From the NCBI RefSeq assembly GCF_012849215.1, contig NZ_CP051682.1, positions 3,224,001-3,288,000 on the forward strand: a DNA stretch of 64,000 nt. The letters run 5' to 3'. This document shows positions 1 to 7,580 of this stretch, one piece after another (the first letter of the stretch is position 1; each line of letters begins with the position of its first letter). The notes below the pieces were generated by a model, which was given only the letters and a program-made list of their open reading frames with translations, made no database searches and had not been told where the DNA came from. Both the position numbers and the translations under genes were made by a program. The DNA is from Mucilaginibacter robiniae. Lineage in GTDB: Bacteria; Bacteroidota; Bacteroidia; Sphingobacteriales; Sphingobacteriaceae.

Positions 1-1
1 C

Positions 2-268
2 AATGTGGGTGATGTTTTTATCGCTATATCAACTTCCGGTAACTCCCCAAACATTATTAAGGCGCTTGAAACCTGCCAAACAAAGGGAGTAATATCCATA
101 GGTTTAACTGGTGAAAGCGGAGGTAACATGGCCGCATTGTGTGATTATTGTATCAAAGTACCATCGGTGCAAACCCCTCGTATTCAGGAGTCACATATTC
201 TCATCGGCCATATTATGTGCCATTTGGTAGAGGATGAGTTGTTTGGACAGTATCGTAACGTAAAGTGA
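2..268 (+). CDS. gmhA: Phosphoheptose isomerase (SIS domain), C-terminal part, cut by window start
   Basis: The open frame runs in from the left edge and ends at a TGA, giving 88 visible residues of a family usually near 190. The protein shows the SIS sugar-phosphate pocket (GDVFIAISTSGNSPN) and the C-terminal helix signature RIQESHILIGHIMCHLVE, which is typical of GmhA/DiaA-like proteins. GmhA converts sedoheptulose 7-phosphate to D-glycero-D-manno-heptose 7-phosphate for lipopolysaccharide core heptose in the cytosol. The next gene, rfbD, also makes a nucleotide-sugar for surface polysaccharide and starts 27 bases later, so the two may be co-transcribed. A different SIS protein cannot be excluded because the N-terminus is missing. 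Confidence 0.75.
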   Translation, partial: NVGDVFIAISTSGNSPNIIKALETCQTKGVISIGLTGESGGNMAALCDYCIKVPSVQTPRIQESHILIGHIMCHLVEDELFGQYRNVK

Positions 269-295
269 TTATATTACATCTATCTATTTATATAC

Positions 296-1159
296 ATGAG
301 TAAAATTATTGTTTTTGGGGCATCAGGGCAGTTAGGTCAATGCCTTAAGCAAGTAGTAGCAGAGCAGCAGATAACTGATGTACACTTTTTTTCTGGAACT
401 GAAGGTAACGTCTTGAACATGGATGTACTGGATGAAATTTTTAAAAATGAACACCCCGCTTACTGTATTAACTGTGCTGCTTATACAGCAGTTGACAAGG
501 CTGAAGACGAAATTGAAATAGCCCGCAAGGTTAACAAAGATGGTGCCGCTAACCTGGCCCAACTTTGTAAAACCTATCAATCTACACTTATTCATGTTTC
601 TACCGATTTTGTGTTTGAAGGAACTGCGCCATACCCGCAGGTAGAAACTGACGCCACTAACCCGATTAATGTTTACGGTTTAACCAAACTGGAAGGTGAG
701 CAGGCTATTGCTGCTACTTTACCGCAGCATTATATTATCAGAACCAGCTGGTTGTATTCAGAACATGCCAATAATTTTGTGAAAACCATGTTGCGATTAG
801 GCAAGGAGAAAGATGAACTCAAAATTATTGCTGACCAAATAGGCACACCAACTTACGCTATTGATTTAGCTCGTTGTATTGTGCACCTTATTTTAAACGA
901 TAAGCACCAGTATGGTGTTTACCATTATAGTAATGAGGGGGTAACTTCTTGGTATGATTTTGCCAAAGCTGTTTTTGATATAAGCGGCGTGCAAATACGA
1001 GTATTACCTGTACGTACCAGCGAATACATAACCAAAGCCATACGGCCAGCTTATTCAGTGATGGATAAAACTAAAATTAAAACCATGCTGGGGATAGAAG
1101 TTCCGTATTGGCGCGAAAGCTTGAATATTTGTATAACTAAGCTGCAGAAGCAGCAATAA
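296..1159 (+). CDS. rfbD: dTDP-4-dehydrorhamnose reductase
   Basis: A 287-residue protein of the extended SDR (RmlD) family. It reduces dTDP-4-keto-L-rhamnose to dTDP-L-rhamnose, the last step of rhamnose donor synthesis. The N-terminal nucleotide-binding loop GASGQLG is at residues 8-14. The catalytic triad is visible as S102/T103 in STDFVF and Y127-x3-K131 in YGLTK. Length and motif order are normal. No rmlA, rmlB or rmlC gene lies in the window. Its last 23 bases overlap the 3' end of convergent miaA, so the two transcripts are complementary at their ends. Confidence 0.9.
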   Translation: MSKIIVFGASGQLGQCLKQVVAEQQITDVHFFSGTEGNVLNMDVLDEIFKNEHPAYCINCAAYTAVDKAEDEIEIARKVNKDGAANLAQLCKTYQSTLIHVSTDFVFEGTAPYPQVETDATNPINVYGLTKLEGEQAIAATLPQHYIIRTSWLYSEHANNFVKTMLRLGKEKDELKIIADQIGTPTYAIDLARCIVHLILNDKHQYGVYHYSNEGVTSWYDFAKAVFDISGVQIRVLPVRTSEYITKAIRPAYSVMDKTKIKTMLGIEVPYWRESLNICITKLQKQQ

Positions 1160-2054
1160 TACTATCAATATACCGGATAATGCCAGTTAGATCATCAGGT
1201 GCAAACCAGGTGATCTGTTGGTCTTTCCTGAACCAGGTAAGCTGGCGCTTGGCAAAACGTCGGGTATTTTGCTTAATAAGTTCAACAGCCTGGGGTAAAC
1301 TGGTTTTGCCGTCCAAGTAATCAAAAATTTCTATATAGCCTACCGTATTTAACGCATTAAGGTGGCGAAAATGTAAAAGTTGTTCCACTTCGGCCACTAA
1401 GCCTTGTGCAAGCATCATATCAACGCGTTGATTGATGCGCTGGTATAAAGCTTCACGCGGCATATCTAAGCCTACTTTAATAATCTGAAAGGGCCGTTGT
1501 TGTTTATTGCCTGTACGAAACGCAGAGTAGGGAGTGCCGGTACTCTCAAATACTTCTAAAGCACGTATAAGGCGCTGTGGATTGTTTAAATCAACCTGCT
1601 GGTAGTATCCCGGATCGGCAATTTTCAATCTATCCTGCAGATAGCTGATGCCGCATTGCGCAAAAGCTTCATTCAAATTGTCGCGAACGCCGGCTTTTAC
1701 ATTGGGTAGTTCATCAAAGCCTTCTTCTACAGCTTTTACATACAAGCCCGAACCTCCAGCTATAATAGCTAAGTTATATTGTGTAAATACCTGCTTAAGT
1801 ACCTGAAGAGCCTGTTGTTCAAAATCAGCAACGGTAAAGGTGTCGGTTACCGAATGCGAATTGATAAAATAGTGCTGGGCTGCTGCCAATTCATCTGGTG
1901 AAGGCTTGGCAGTGCCGATAGTCATTTCGCGATAAAACTGCCTGGAATCAGCTGATAAGATAGCCGTATGGTAATGCTGTGCTAAGGTGATTGCGGCGGC
2001 AGTTTTACCTATAGCAGTTGGTCCGGCTATAACTATTAAGTATTTACGGCTCAT
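1137..2054 (-). CDS. miaA: tRNA dimethylallyltransferase MiaA
   Basis: A 305-residue MiaA that transfers an isopentenyl group to the N6 of A37 in tRNAs reading UNN codons. The P-loop GPTAIGKT is at residues 11-18. It is followed by the substrate loop DSRQFYREMTIGTAKP and the AGGSGLYVKAV segment of the family, and the length is standard. The ATG directly abuts the oligo-A/T tract of the terminator at 2055-2106, so the leader is very short or transcription arrives by read-through (see findings). The 3' end overlaps rfbD. Confidence 0.95.
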   Translation of the reverse strand: MSRKYLIVIAGPTAIGKTAAAITLAQHYHTAILSADSRQFYREMTIGTAKPSPDELAAAQHYFINSHSVTDTFTVADFEQQALQVLKQVFTQYNLAIIAGGSGLYVKAVEEGFDELPNVKAGVRDNLNEAFAQCGISYLQDRLKIADPGYYQQVDLNNPQRLIRALEVFESTGTPYSAFRTGNKQQRPFQIIKVGLDMPREALYQRINQRVDMMLAQGLVAEVEQLLHFRHLNALNTVGYIEIFDYLDGKTSLPQAVELIKQNTRRFAKRQLTWFRKDQQITWFAPDDLTGIIRYIDSIIAASAA

Positions 2055-2106
2055 AAAAAATAAAAAGGGCTTTCTGTTAGTTAATACATCCTGAACAGAA
2101 AGCCCT
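2055..2106 (-). terminator. Intrinsic terminator between the pRiA4b-like gene and miaA
   Basis: A perfect 13-bp stem (AGGGCTTTCTGTT at 2066-2078 with its complement at 2094-2106) has a 15-base loop. On the minus strand it is followed by a T-rich run (TTTTTATTTTTT, 2066-2055). It ends the transcript of the gene at 2127-2774. The T-run stops exactly at the miaA ATG. Confidence 0.85.
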
Positions 2107-2126
2107 ATAAATAAAAGTATTATAGA

Positions 2127-2774
2127 TTAATAATCATCATGGCCGCCTTTGCTGCGAGGTTCGTCTTCGTCAAAACTTTCATTGTCTGAAAACTCATTGC
2201 CAAATTCATCCTCTTCATCATGGCTTTCCTCTTCATCGTGCCCGGCATCACCTGAACCTGGTACTTCTTCAAAGTCTTCAGTTTCTTCAGGGTTGTATTC
2301 CATCTCGTTTAGAAAATCAAAATCTTCGTTGGTTGGTGGAATAACCGTTGGATTATATACATTTCCAAACTGTTTAGGAGCCTCACCTACGCTTTTCGCA
2401 GTGGCTGGATAAGCAGTGCCTGGTGTTTCATCCAGTATTTTTACCAACTCTACATGAAAGTCGAAAGGACGATCAAAATTGGAGGTATAATAAAATTTTT
2501 GGTGTGGGTCATCAATATAGTTGCTCAGCTTAGCGTTTTCCATTAGCACTACGCCCCGGTTAACTTTACGTTCGCTAGGTTTATAAGCTATTTCTTCTCC
2601 TTTAGTCCATTGGTCGTTGCTAATGTAGAAAGAAGAAGAGTAGTCAGGATTATAGCCCACAGCTTGATGAATAGCTTGATGTAAATCAGCAAAGGTTTGG
2701 GTGGATTTAATGTCTATTTCCCGGCTTACATCATCGTAATCCTCAAAAGTAACTCTAAAACGGTATAGTGCCAT
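2127..2774 (-). CDS. pRiA4b ORF-3-like protein with acidic tail
   Basis: A 215-residue protein. Residues 1-125 resemble the plasmid pRiA4b ORF-3 / IS1096 passenger family, judged by MALYRFRVTFEDYDD, a VGYNPDYSSSFYIS-type segment and a GVVLMENAKLSNYID-type segment. The biochemical role of that family is unknown. The C-terminal third (about 150-215) is low-complexity and very rich in Asp and Glu, which suggests a disordered tail that binds basic partners. Despite the family name, nothing around it looks like a mobile element. It is a single-gene unit closed by the terminator at 2055-2106. Confidence 0.7.
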   Translation of the reverse strand: MALYRFRVTFEDYDDVSREIDIKSTQTFADLHQAIHQAVGYNPDYSSSFYISNDQWTKGEEIAYKPSERKVNRGVVLMENAKLSNYIDDPHQKFYYTSNFDRPFDFHVELVKILDETPGTAYPATAKSVGEAPKQFGNVYNPTVIPPTNEDFDFLNEMEYNPEETEDFEEVPGSGDAGHDEEESHDEEDEFGNEFSDNESFDEDEPRSKGGHDDY

Positions 2775-2813
2775 TTTTATAGGTTGGTTGTGTTGTTAAT
2801 ATTATATTTCAAT

Positions 2814-4226
2814 TTAATTTGTGGTTGCAGCAACTTTTAAGCCAATTTCTTCCCCTTTTTTAAGCGTGAAAGTCAATGCTGCTTCATATGTGTTTGATAT
2901 TTCGCCTTCTAAGATGGCTTCTCGTATCTGATTTTTGATAATGCCTACTTCCCGACCTTCTTGCAAACCGAAAAGCTGCATAATATCATGGCCGGTTATT
3001 GGCGGTTGCCAATTGCGGACGCGGTCGCGTTCTTCAACGTCTTTTAACTTTTGCTGTACCAGTTCAAAATTTTGTCGGTATTTCTTAATCTTATACTCGT
3101 TTTTAGTAGTAATATCAGCTTTGCATAACAGCATTAAGCTTTCAATATCATCGCCAGCTTCAAACAGCAAACGGCGTACGGCTGAATCAGTTACAATTTC
3201 TTGAGTAAGTACAATAGGGCGCATGTGCAATAAAACCAGCTTCTGTACAAACTTCATCCGTTCATTTAGTGGTAGCTTTAATTGACCAAAAATTTTAGGT
3301 ACCATGCGGGCACCGCGATCCTCGTGTCCATGAAAGGTCCAGCCGTGTCCGGCTTCAAAGCGTTTGGTGGCCGGTTTGGCAATGTCATGTAGTATAGCAG
3401 CCCAGCGCAACCAGAGGTCGGTAGTTGTGCTCGAAATATTATCTAGCACCTGCAAAGTGTGATAAAAATTGTCTTTATGCCCGCGGCCATTCACATATTC
3501 TACCCCGTGCAAAGCTGCCATTTGCGGGAAGATAACTTTCAACAAGCCGGTATCAAATAAATACTTGAAGCCAACTGAAGGCAGGGGTGACAAGATAATT
3601 TTATTGAGTTCATCAGTAATCCGCTCTTGCGATACAATACGGATACGTTCTTTATTAAGCTGTATGGCCTCAACTGCTTTTTCATCAATGATAAAGCCTA
3701 GTTGTGCGGCAAACCGTATGGCCCGCATCATGCGCAATGGATCGTCAGAAAAAGTTTCTTCCGGGTTCAGTGGCGTACGGATTAGTTTGTTATGCAAATC
3801 AGTCATGCCGTTAAACGGATCAATCAATTCGCCATACTGATCGGGGTGCAGGGCAATGGCTAGTGCATTAATGGTAAAATCCCGACGTTTCTGATCATCC
3901 TCCAAGGTTCCGTTTTCTACAATGGGCTTACGCGATTGTGACCGGTATGATTCACGACGGGCACCTACAAACTCAATTTCGGCATCATGATAGCGTAGCA
4001 TGGCCGTACCAAAGCTCTTAAAAACAGAAACTTTAACTTGAAGCTTTTGCGCCACCCGTTCGGCAAATTCAATGCCGTTGCCTACCACCACAATGTCTAT
4101 ATCTTTTGATGGACGGTTTAGGAATAAGTCACGTACAAAGCCGCCTATGGCATAGGCCTGCACCTGTTGCTGAGCTGCCAATTGAGCTACTATGGCAAAT
4201 ATGGGGTGTTGCAGGTATTGTTTCAT
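2814..4226 (-). CDS. cca: tRNA nucleotidyltransferase / poly(A) polymerase family protein with HD domain
   Basis: A 470-residue class II nucleotidyltransferase, probably the CCA-adding enzyme that builds or repairs tRNA 3' ends. The head domain has GGFVRD (28-33) and the metal-binding DIDIVV (D42, D44). The flexible loop is followed by [10 protein letters not shown], the family signature. An HD phosphohydrolase motif ([10 protein letters not shown]) lies in the C-terminal half, as in many Bacteroidota orthologues. The start is the ATG at 4226. Family members can also act as poly(A) polymerases, so specificity is inferred from commonness and the lack of another copy here. Confidence 0.85.
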   Translation of the reverse strand: MKQYLQHPIFAIVAQLAAQQQVQAYAIGGFVRDLFLNRPSKDIDIVVVGNGIEFAERVAQKLQVKVSVFKSFGTAMLRYHDAEIEFVGARRESYRSQSRKPIVENGTLEDDQKRRDFTINALAIALHPDQYGELIDPFNGMTDLHNKLIRTPLNPEETFSDDPLRMMRAIRFAAQLGFIIDEKAVEAIQLNKERIRIVSQERITDELNKIILSPLPSVGFKYLFDTGLLKVIFPQMAALHGVEYVNGRGHKDNFYHTLQVLDNISSTTTDLWLRWAAILHDIAKPATKRFEAGHGWTFHGHEDRGARMVPKIFGQLKLPLNERMKFVQKLVLLHMRPIVLTQEIVTDSAVRRLLFEAGDDIESLMLLCKADITTKNEYKIKKYRQNFELVQQKLKDVEERDRVRNWQPPITGHDIMQLFGLQEGREVGIIKNQIREAILEGEISNTYEAALTFTLKKGEEIGLKVAATTN

Positions 4227-4721
4227 GGGAGGTTAATACGGCAACTATACAATTGCACTTGTACATGCAAAAATACGAAGTAAAATTTAAACCGGGCGCT
4301 TAAAGCTGATTTTTCAAGGTTATCAGTATAACGATGCGCTAATGTTGCTGGTGTTTTCAAAAACAAGCATTATGCTGGCTTTAACGTGTTACTGATAATT
4401 ATTCAGGTGTTACAGGTGTTACATGTTACAGAGTGTAACACCCTGTAACACTGACAAACCATTGGCAGTGGTGGCACTGTTTTGTCAGTAGGTTTGGGTT
4501 TGTTTAGAATGTAGCGTTTTGATAAACAATGGTTTAATGAATGGTTGAAGTTTGGGGATTTCAGCTATTGTTGTTCACAAGTGGAACCTATAAACAGCGA
4601 GGATTAGGCTGTGCTGAAACAGATAGAAGATTTTACCTCTTGATGTTACGACTGCAGGTAAACAGCTAATTTAACTACTGACTTAATCTCTTATACAATA
4701 GCTGCATTTTAACCAAATAGC
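4227..4721. other. 495-bp intergenic region with TGTTAC cluster
   Basis: No credible gene was seen. The notable content is the repeat/hairpin at 4386-4453, listed separately. The rest is unremarkable A/T-rich spacer upstream of the leftward cca gene. Confidence 0.6.
4386..4453. repeat. Cluster of TGTTAC hexamers forming a long hairpin
   Basis: TGTTAC occurs four times in direct order and its complement GTAACA twice within 68 bp. The stretch 4407-4422 (GTGTTACAGGTGTTAC) pairs with 4435-4451 through 16 bp with one bulged base and a 12-base loop. No T-run follows on either strand, so it is not an ordinary terminator. It may be an operator array or a mobile palindromic repeat. Confidence 0.55.
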
Positions 4722-5474
4722 TTAAAAGTCCAGCGGGCCCAACCTTCTCATATTTTTCATAATAAGGTATTGCCGATGCCGCAGGTAGTTGCTGGGAGTA
4801 GTGGCAGACCACTTTAATGGACTAGGGAATATAGAAGCAATAGCGGCCGCTTGGTGGCGGGTAAGCTGCGAGGCTGGCTTGTGGAAATAGGTTTGTGATG
4901 CGGCTTCAACACCATAAATACCGTCACCCATTTCAATTTCATTCAAGTACACTTCCATGATGCGTTTTTTGCTCCAGAAGGTTTCAATCAGTAACGTAAA
5001 ATAAGCTTCAAAACCTTTACGCACATAGGAGCGACCGGGCCATAAAAATACATTTTTGGCGGTTTGTTGCGATATGGTACTGCCGCCAATCAGCTTACGG
5101 CTATTGGCATTCTTGTCAATAGCGCGCTCCATAGCTTTAAAGTCAAAACCGAAGTGGTCTAAAAACTTTTGGTCTTCCCCTGCTATAGCAGCCTGTTTCA
5201 TCGGATAGGCAATCTGATCAAAATTTACCCAGTCTTTATCAATCTTCCAATCTTTACCATCGTGCTTGCGCTCAAATCCGCGCTCAATCATCAATAGGGT
5301 AACGGGTGGGTTAACTACTTTATACAGCAGTACCCATAAAACGGTAATCAATACAAATAAGATGATAAACAACTTTAAAAAGTATAAAACCAGTTTAAGA
5401 ATGCCGTAAGATGAGCTTTGCTTTGATTTTTTCTTGGAAGAAGAGGATGACTTGCTGAACGCCACTTTGATCAA
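4722..5474 (-). CDS. mtgA: Monofunctional biosynthetic peptidoglycan transglycosylase
   Basis: A 250-residue GT51 enzyme that polymerises lipid II into glycan strands on the outer face of the inner membrane. A basic, Ser-rich N-terminus is followed by one membrane anchor (about 24-50). The GT51 motifs come in order: EDQKFLDHFGFD with the catalytic Glu, GGSTISQQTAKNVFLWPGRS, KKRIMEVYLNEIEMGDGIYGVEAAS and the AAAIASIFPSP region. No transpeptidase domain follows. The longest frame begins at TTG 5474 after an upstream stop. GTG 5465 is the only other early start, because no ATG precedes the anchor. Confidence 0.93.
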   Translation of the reverse strand: MIKVAFSKSSSSSKKKSKQSSSYGILKLVLYFLKLFIILFVLITVLWVLLYKVVNPPVTLLMIERGFERKHDGKDWKIDKDWVNFDQIAYPMKQAAIAGEDQKFLDHFGFDFKAMERAIDKNANSRKLIGGSTISQQTAKNVFLWPGRSYVRKGFEAYFTLLIETFWSKKRIMEVYLNEIEMGDGIYGVEAASQTYFHKPASQLTRHQAAAIASIFPSPLKWSATTPSNYLRHRQYLIMKNMRRLGPLDF

Positions 5475-5497
5475 TCTGTTTACAGGGCACTAAAATA

Positions 5498-5529
5498 GCA
5501 AAGCCCTTTCCATACAGAAAGGGCTTTGC
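5498..5529 (-). terminator. Terminator after rpsF-rpsR-rplI
   Basis: A perfect 13-bp stem (GCAAAGCCCTTTC at 5498-5510 and complement at 5517-5529) with a 6-base loop. On the minus strand it continues as CTATTTTAG. It lies between rplI and mtgA and probably ends the ribosomal operon. Confidence 0.75.
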
Positions 5530-5544
5530 AAAAATATTTCTTTA

Positions 5545-5580
5545 ACCTTCCTCTCCGTGATGGAGAGGGTAGTGGAGAGC
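5545..5580. repeat. Small CCTCTCC/GGAGAGG intergenic hairpin
   Basis: CCTCTCC at 5550-5556 pairs with GGAGAGG at 5562-5568 across a 5-base loop, and GGAGAG recurs at 5573. It resembles the short CCTCTCC-type palindromic repeats scattered in Bacteroidota intergenic DNA. A genome-wide copy count is needed to confirm that. Confidence 0.35.
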
Positions 5581-5583
5581 TTA

Positions 5584-6027
5584 TTACTCAGCTACTACTT
5601 CAAAAGGTACCTGAACTTTTACTTCTTTGTGCAGGTTTAAGTTAGCGGTGTATTCACCTACAAACTTAGGCTCCTGATCAAAAGTAATACGGCGACGATC
5701 TACATCGAAACCTTGTTTTTTCAGAGCTTCAGCTATTTGAATAGTGTTGATAGCACCGAAAATTTTACCAGTTTCACCAGCTTTAGCACCGATAGTTAAT
5801 TTAACACCTTCTAAGCGGGCAGCTACTTCATCAGCATCCTTACGAATTTTGTCTTGTTTAAACTGAGCCTGTTTCAGGTTTTCAGCTAAAACTTTACGTG
5901 CTGATTCGGTTGCAACGATAGCATAACCTTTAGGAATTAAAAAGTTACGGCCATAACCTGGCTTTACTTTAACCACTTCGTCTTTCTCGCCGAGGTTTTT
6001 TACATCTTGTTTTAAAATAACGTCCAT
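5584..6027 (-). CDS. rplI: 50S ribosomal protein bL9
   Basis: A 147-residue bL9 of normal length. The N-terminal domain MDVILKQDVKNLGEKDEVVKVKPGYGRNFLIPKGYA is diagnostic and the C-terminal rRNA-binding domain is intact. It is the last gene of rpsF-rpsR-rplI, 17 bases after rpsR. Unusually for this phylum it has a strong Shine-Dalgarno GGAGG 8 bases before its ATG, listed separately. Confidence 0.98.
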   Translation of the reverse strand: MDVILKQDVKNLGEKDEVVKVKPGYGRNFLIPKGYAIVATESARKVLAENLKQAQFKQDKIRKDADEVAARLEGVKLTIGAKAGETGKIFGAINTIQIAEALKKQGFDVDRRRITFDQEPKFVGEYTANLNLHKEVKVQVPFEVVAE

Positions 6028-6035
6028 CTTTTAAA

Positions 6036-6040
6036 CCTCC
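6036..6040 (-). promoter_or_regulatory. Strong Shine-Dalgarno GGAGG for rplI
   Basis: On the minus strand GGAGG (6040-6036) is followed by TTTAAAAG and the ATG at 6027. That is near-ideal spacing in a phylum whose ribosomes usually do not use this signal. Confidence 0.75.
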
Positions 6041-6044
6041 AATA

Positions 6045-6308
6045 TTATTTTAACGAGTCAGTAACATAAGGTAATAAACCGATGTGGCGGGCACGTTTAA
6101 CAGCCTGAGCCACTTTACGCTGAAACTTTAAAGAAGTACCGGTTAAGCGGCGAGGTAATACTTTACCTTGGTCGTTTACGAACTTTAATAAAAAGTTAGC
6201 GTCTTTGTAGTCAATATACTTGATACCGTTCTTTTTGAAACGGCAGTATTTTTTGCGGTTATCCTCCACTTTCGGAGCGGTAACGTATTGAATTTGTTCG
6301 TTGGCCAT
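6045..6308 (-). CDS. rpsR: 30S ribosomal protein bS18
   Basis: An 87-residue bS18 with the family core (KKYCRFKKNGIKYIDYKDANFLLKF, LPRRLTGTSLKFQRKVAQAVKRARHIGLLPY). It sits on the small-subunit platform with bS6. In Bacteroidota, bS6, bS18 and bS21 have been shown to form the pocket that hides the 16S 3' tail. It starts 2 bases after the rpsF stop codon, so translation is probably coupled. Confidence 0.98.
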   Translation of the reverse strand: MANEQIQYVTAPKVEDNRKKYCRFKKNGIKYIDYKDANFLLKFVNDQGKVLPRRLTGTSLKFQRKVAQAVKRARHIGLLPYVTDSLK

Positions 6309-6310
6309 AA

Positions 6311-6673
6311 TTAAGCTGCTGCCTCCTCTGTTTTAGGTTTTTTGTTGAAAGCGCCGCTGCGTTTTTTCTCGTTGTAAGCTATGGCATGTTTATCCAAAGC
6401 AATAGTCAGGAAACGCATTACACGCTCATCACGTTTGTACTCGATCTCCAGTTTGTTGATTAATTCACCTGGAGCGCGGAATTCGGTGAGGTGGTAGTAC
6501 CCAGTTGATTTCTTTTGGATAGGGTACGCTAATTTTCTCAAACCCCAATTGTCCTCTTGAACAATCTCGGCTCCGTTATCAGTTAAAATTTTGCTGAATT
6601 TGGCAATTACCTCTTTAGCAGCATCATCTGATAACAACGGGGTAAGAATGATGACGGTTTCGTACTGTTGCAT
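6311..6673 (-). CDS. rpsF: 30S ribosomal protein bS6
   Basis: A 120-residue bS6 ([59 protein letters not shown]). It binds bS18 as a heterodimer on the 30S platform. The C-terminal tail is basic then Ala/Glu-rich. It is the first gene of the operon, with a good promoter about 50 bases upstream. Confidence 0.98.
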   Translation of the reverse strand: MQQYETVIILTPLLSDDAAKEVIAKFSKILTDNGAEIVQEDNWGLRKLAYPIQKKSTGYYHLTEFRAPGELINKLEIEYKRDERVMRFLTIALDKHAIAYNEKKRSGAFNKKPKTEEAAA

Positions 6674-6720
6674 TTTAATACTTTTGTTAATTACAATAAC
6701 CCGCTCAAAAAACGGGAGTG

Positions 6721-6752
6721 CAAATGTAGATATAAGTATTCATTTTTGCAAG
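6721..6752 (-). promoter_or_regulatory. Bacteroidota-type promoter of rpsF-rpsR-rplI
   Basis: On the minus strand CTTG (6752-6749) is separated by 20 bases from TACATTTG (6728-6721), which matches the phylum's TTG / TAnnTTTG promoter. Predicted initiation near 6714 leaves a leader of about 40 bases that holds a short CCCG...CGGG hairpin. Confidence 0.65.
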
Positions 6753-6846
6753 TAGTTGATTATAAGTGTTTGCATGCTTTTTTAAAGCGAACCCGGCCAA
6801 AATGTGATTAAGCGGTATCAGACTGATTTTATAGCGGGTATTTAGC

Positions 6847-6854
6847 TACTTTTG
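6847..6854 (+). promoter_or_regulatory. -7 box TACTTTTG upstream of the 208-residue secreted protein
   Basis: An exact TAnnTTTG match 27 bases before the ATG at 6882. No clear TTG -33 element was found at the expected distance. Confidence 0.45.
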
Positions 6855-6881
6855 CTATAATTATTCAATCAGATCCTTATC

Positions 6882-7508
6882 ATGAAATTGTTTTCAACCT
6901 TATTGCTGCTGCTATCGGTAATAACTTGCACTGCACAGGCGCAAACCCAAGCAACACCTGGCCCTGCCGAACGTAGAATGGTAGACAGTTTATGCAGTGC
7001 CATAAGCCGCCTGGATATGAGTAAAATTAAAACCAGCGAAGAAGCTAACGAAGCTTTTATGAACTGCTTTTCCAATTACTACGATATTTTAATGCAAATT
7101 GCTGATGAAAAGAGTGCCAGCTTGGAAGATGATGCCGCTATGCAAGCCATCGGGCTGGAAATTGGCAAAGAGTTGATGCGGCACAATTGCAGCTCCTTTA
7201 TCAAGTTGTCTGTATTGATGAGTAAAAGCAAATCGGAAGAAAAAACTTTAGCCACAAGCACCACGCAAGGTACGTTAAAGCGTATTGAAAATAAAGGCTT
7301 CAATTACTTTATCGTTGCCGATGCGCAGGGTAATGAAAAATCTTTCTTGTGGTTGCAGCAATTTGCCGGATCTGAAAAGTTTATGGGCTTGCCAGTTACT
7401 TACGCAGGTAAAAAAATAGCTATTCAATGGCACGAACTAGAGGTTTATTTGCCACAAGCCAAAGGTTATTACACGGTAAAAGAGGTAGTAAGTATTACCG
7501 TTTTGTAA
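6882..7508 (+). CDS. Hypothetical secreted protein
   Basis: A 208-residue protein with a clear signal peptide (MKLFSTLLLLLSVITCTAQAQ, cleavage near 21). I do not recognise the family. The mature N-terminal part is helical and acidic and includes a pair of Cys (SLCSAI..., NCFSNY). The C-terminal part (about 125-208) is beta-rich, with GTLKRIENKGFNYFIVADAQGNEKSFLWLQQF and LPVTYAGKKIAIQWHELEVYLPQAKGYY, which suggests a small OB- or barrel-like domain. It is probably periplasmic, transcribed alone and divergent from rpsF. Confidence 0.7.
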   Translation: MKLFSTLLLLLSVITCTAQAQTQATPGPAERRMVDSLCSAISRLDMSKIKTSEEANEAFMNCFSNYYDILMQIADEKSASLEDDAAMQAIGLEIGKELMRHNCSSFIKLSVLMSKSKSEEKTLATSTTQGTLKRIENKGFNYFIVADAQGNEKSFLWLQQFAGSEKFMGLPVTYAGKKIAIQWHELEVYLPQAKGYYTVKEVVSITVL

Positions 7509-7548
7509 AAAATTTATTCTGCATAAGTAAGGTGTAACTTTCTCAATA

Positions 7549-7580
7549 AAATAAGGTTAGCTTTATATAAAACCTTATTT
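7549..7580. repeat. 10-bp inverted repeat ending at the kelch gene start codon
   Basis: AAATAAGGTT (7549-7558) and AACCTTATTT (7571-7580) form a perfect stem with a 12-base loop, and the ATG follows at 7581. It could terminate the upstream gene or control access to the start codon. Confidence 0.5.

Noticed and set aside
2127..2774. Mobile-element origin of the pRiA4b ORF-3 / IS1096 passenger-like gene
   Set aside because: No transposase, terminal repeats or compositional shift surround it; the family name is historical.
6674..6720. A possible bS6:bS18-binding leader before rpsF
   Set aside because: Only a 4-bp CCCG/CGGG stem is visible; the known leader motif could not be aligned with confidence.
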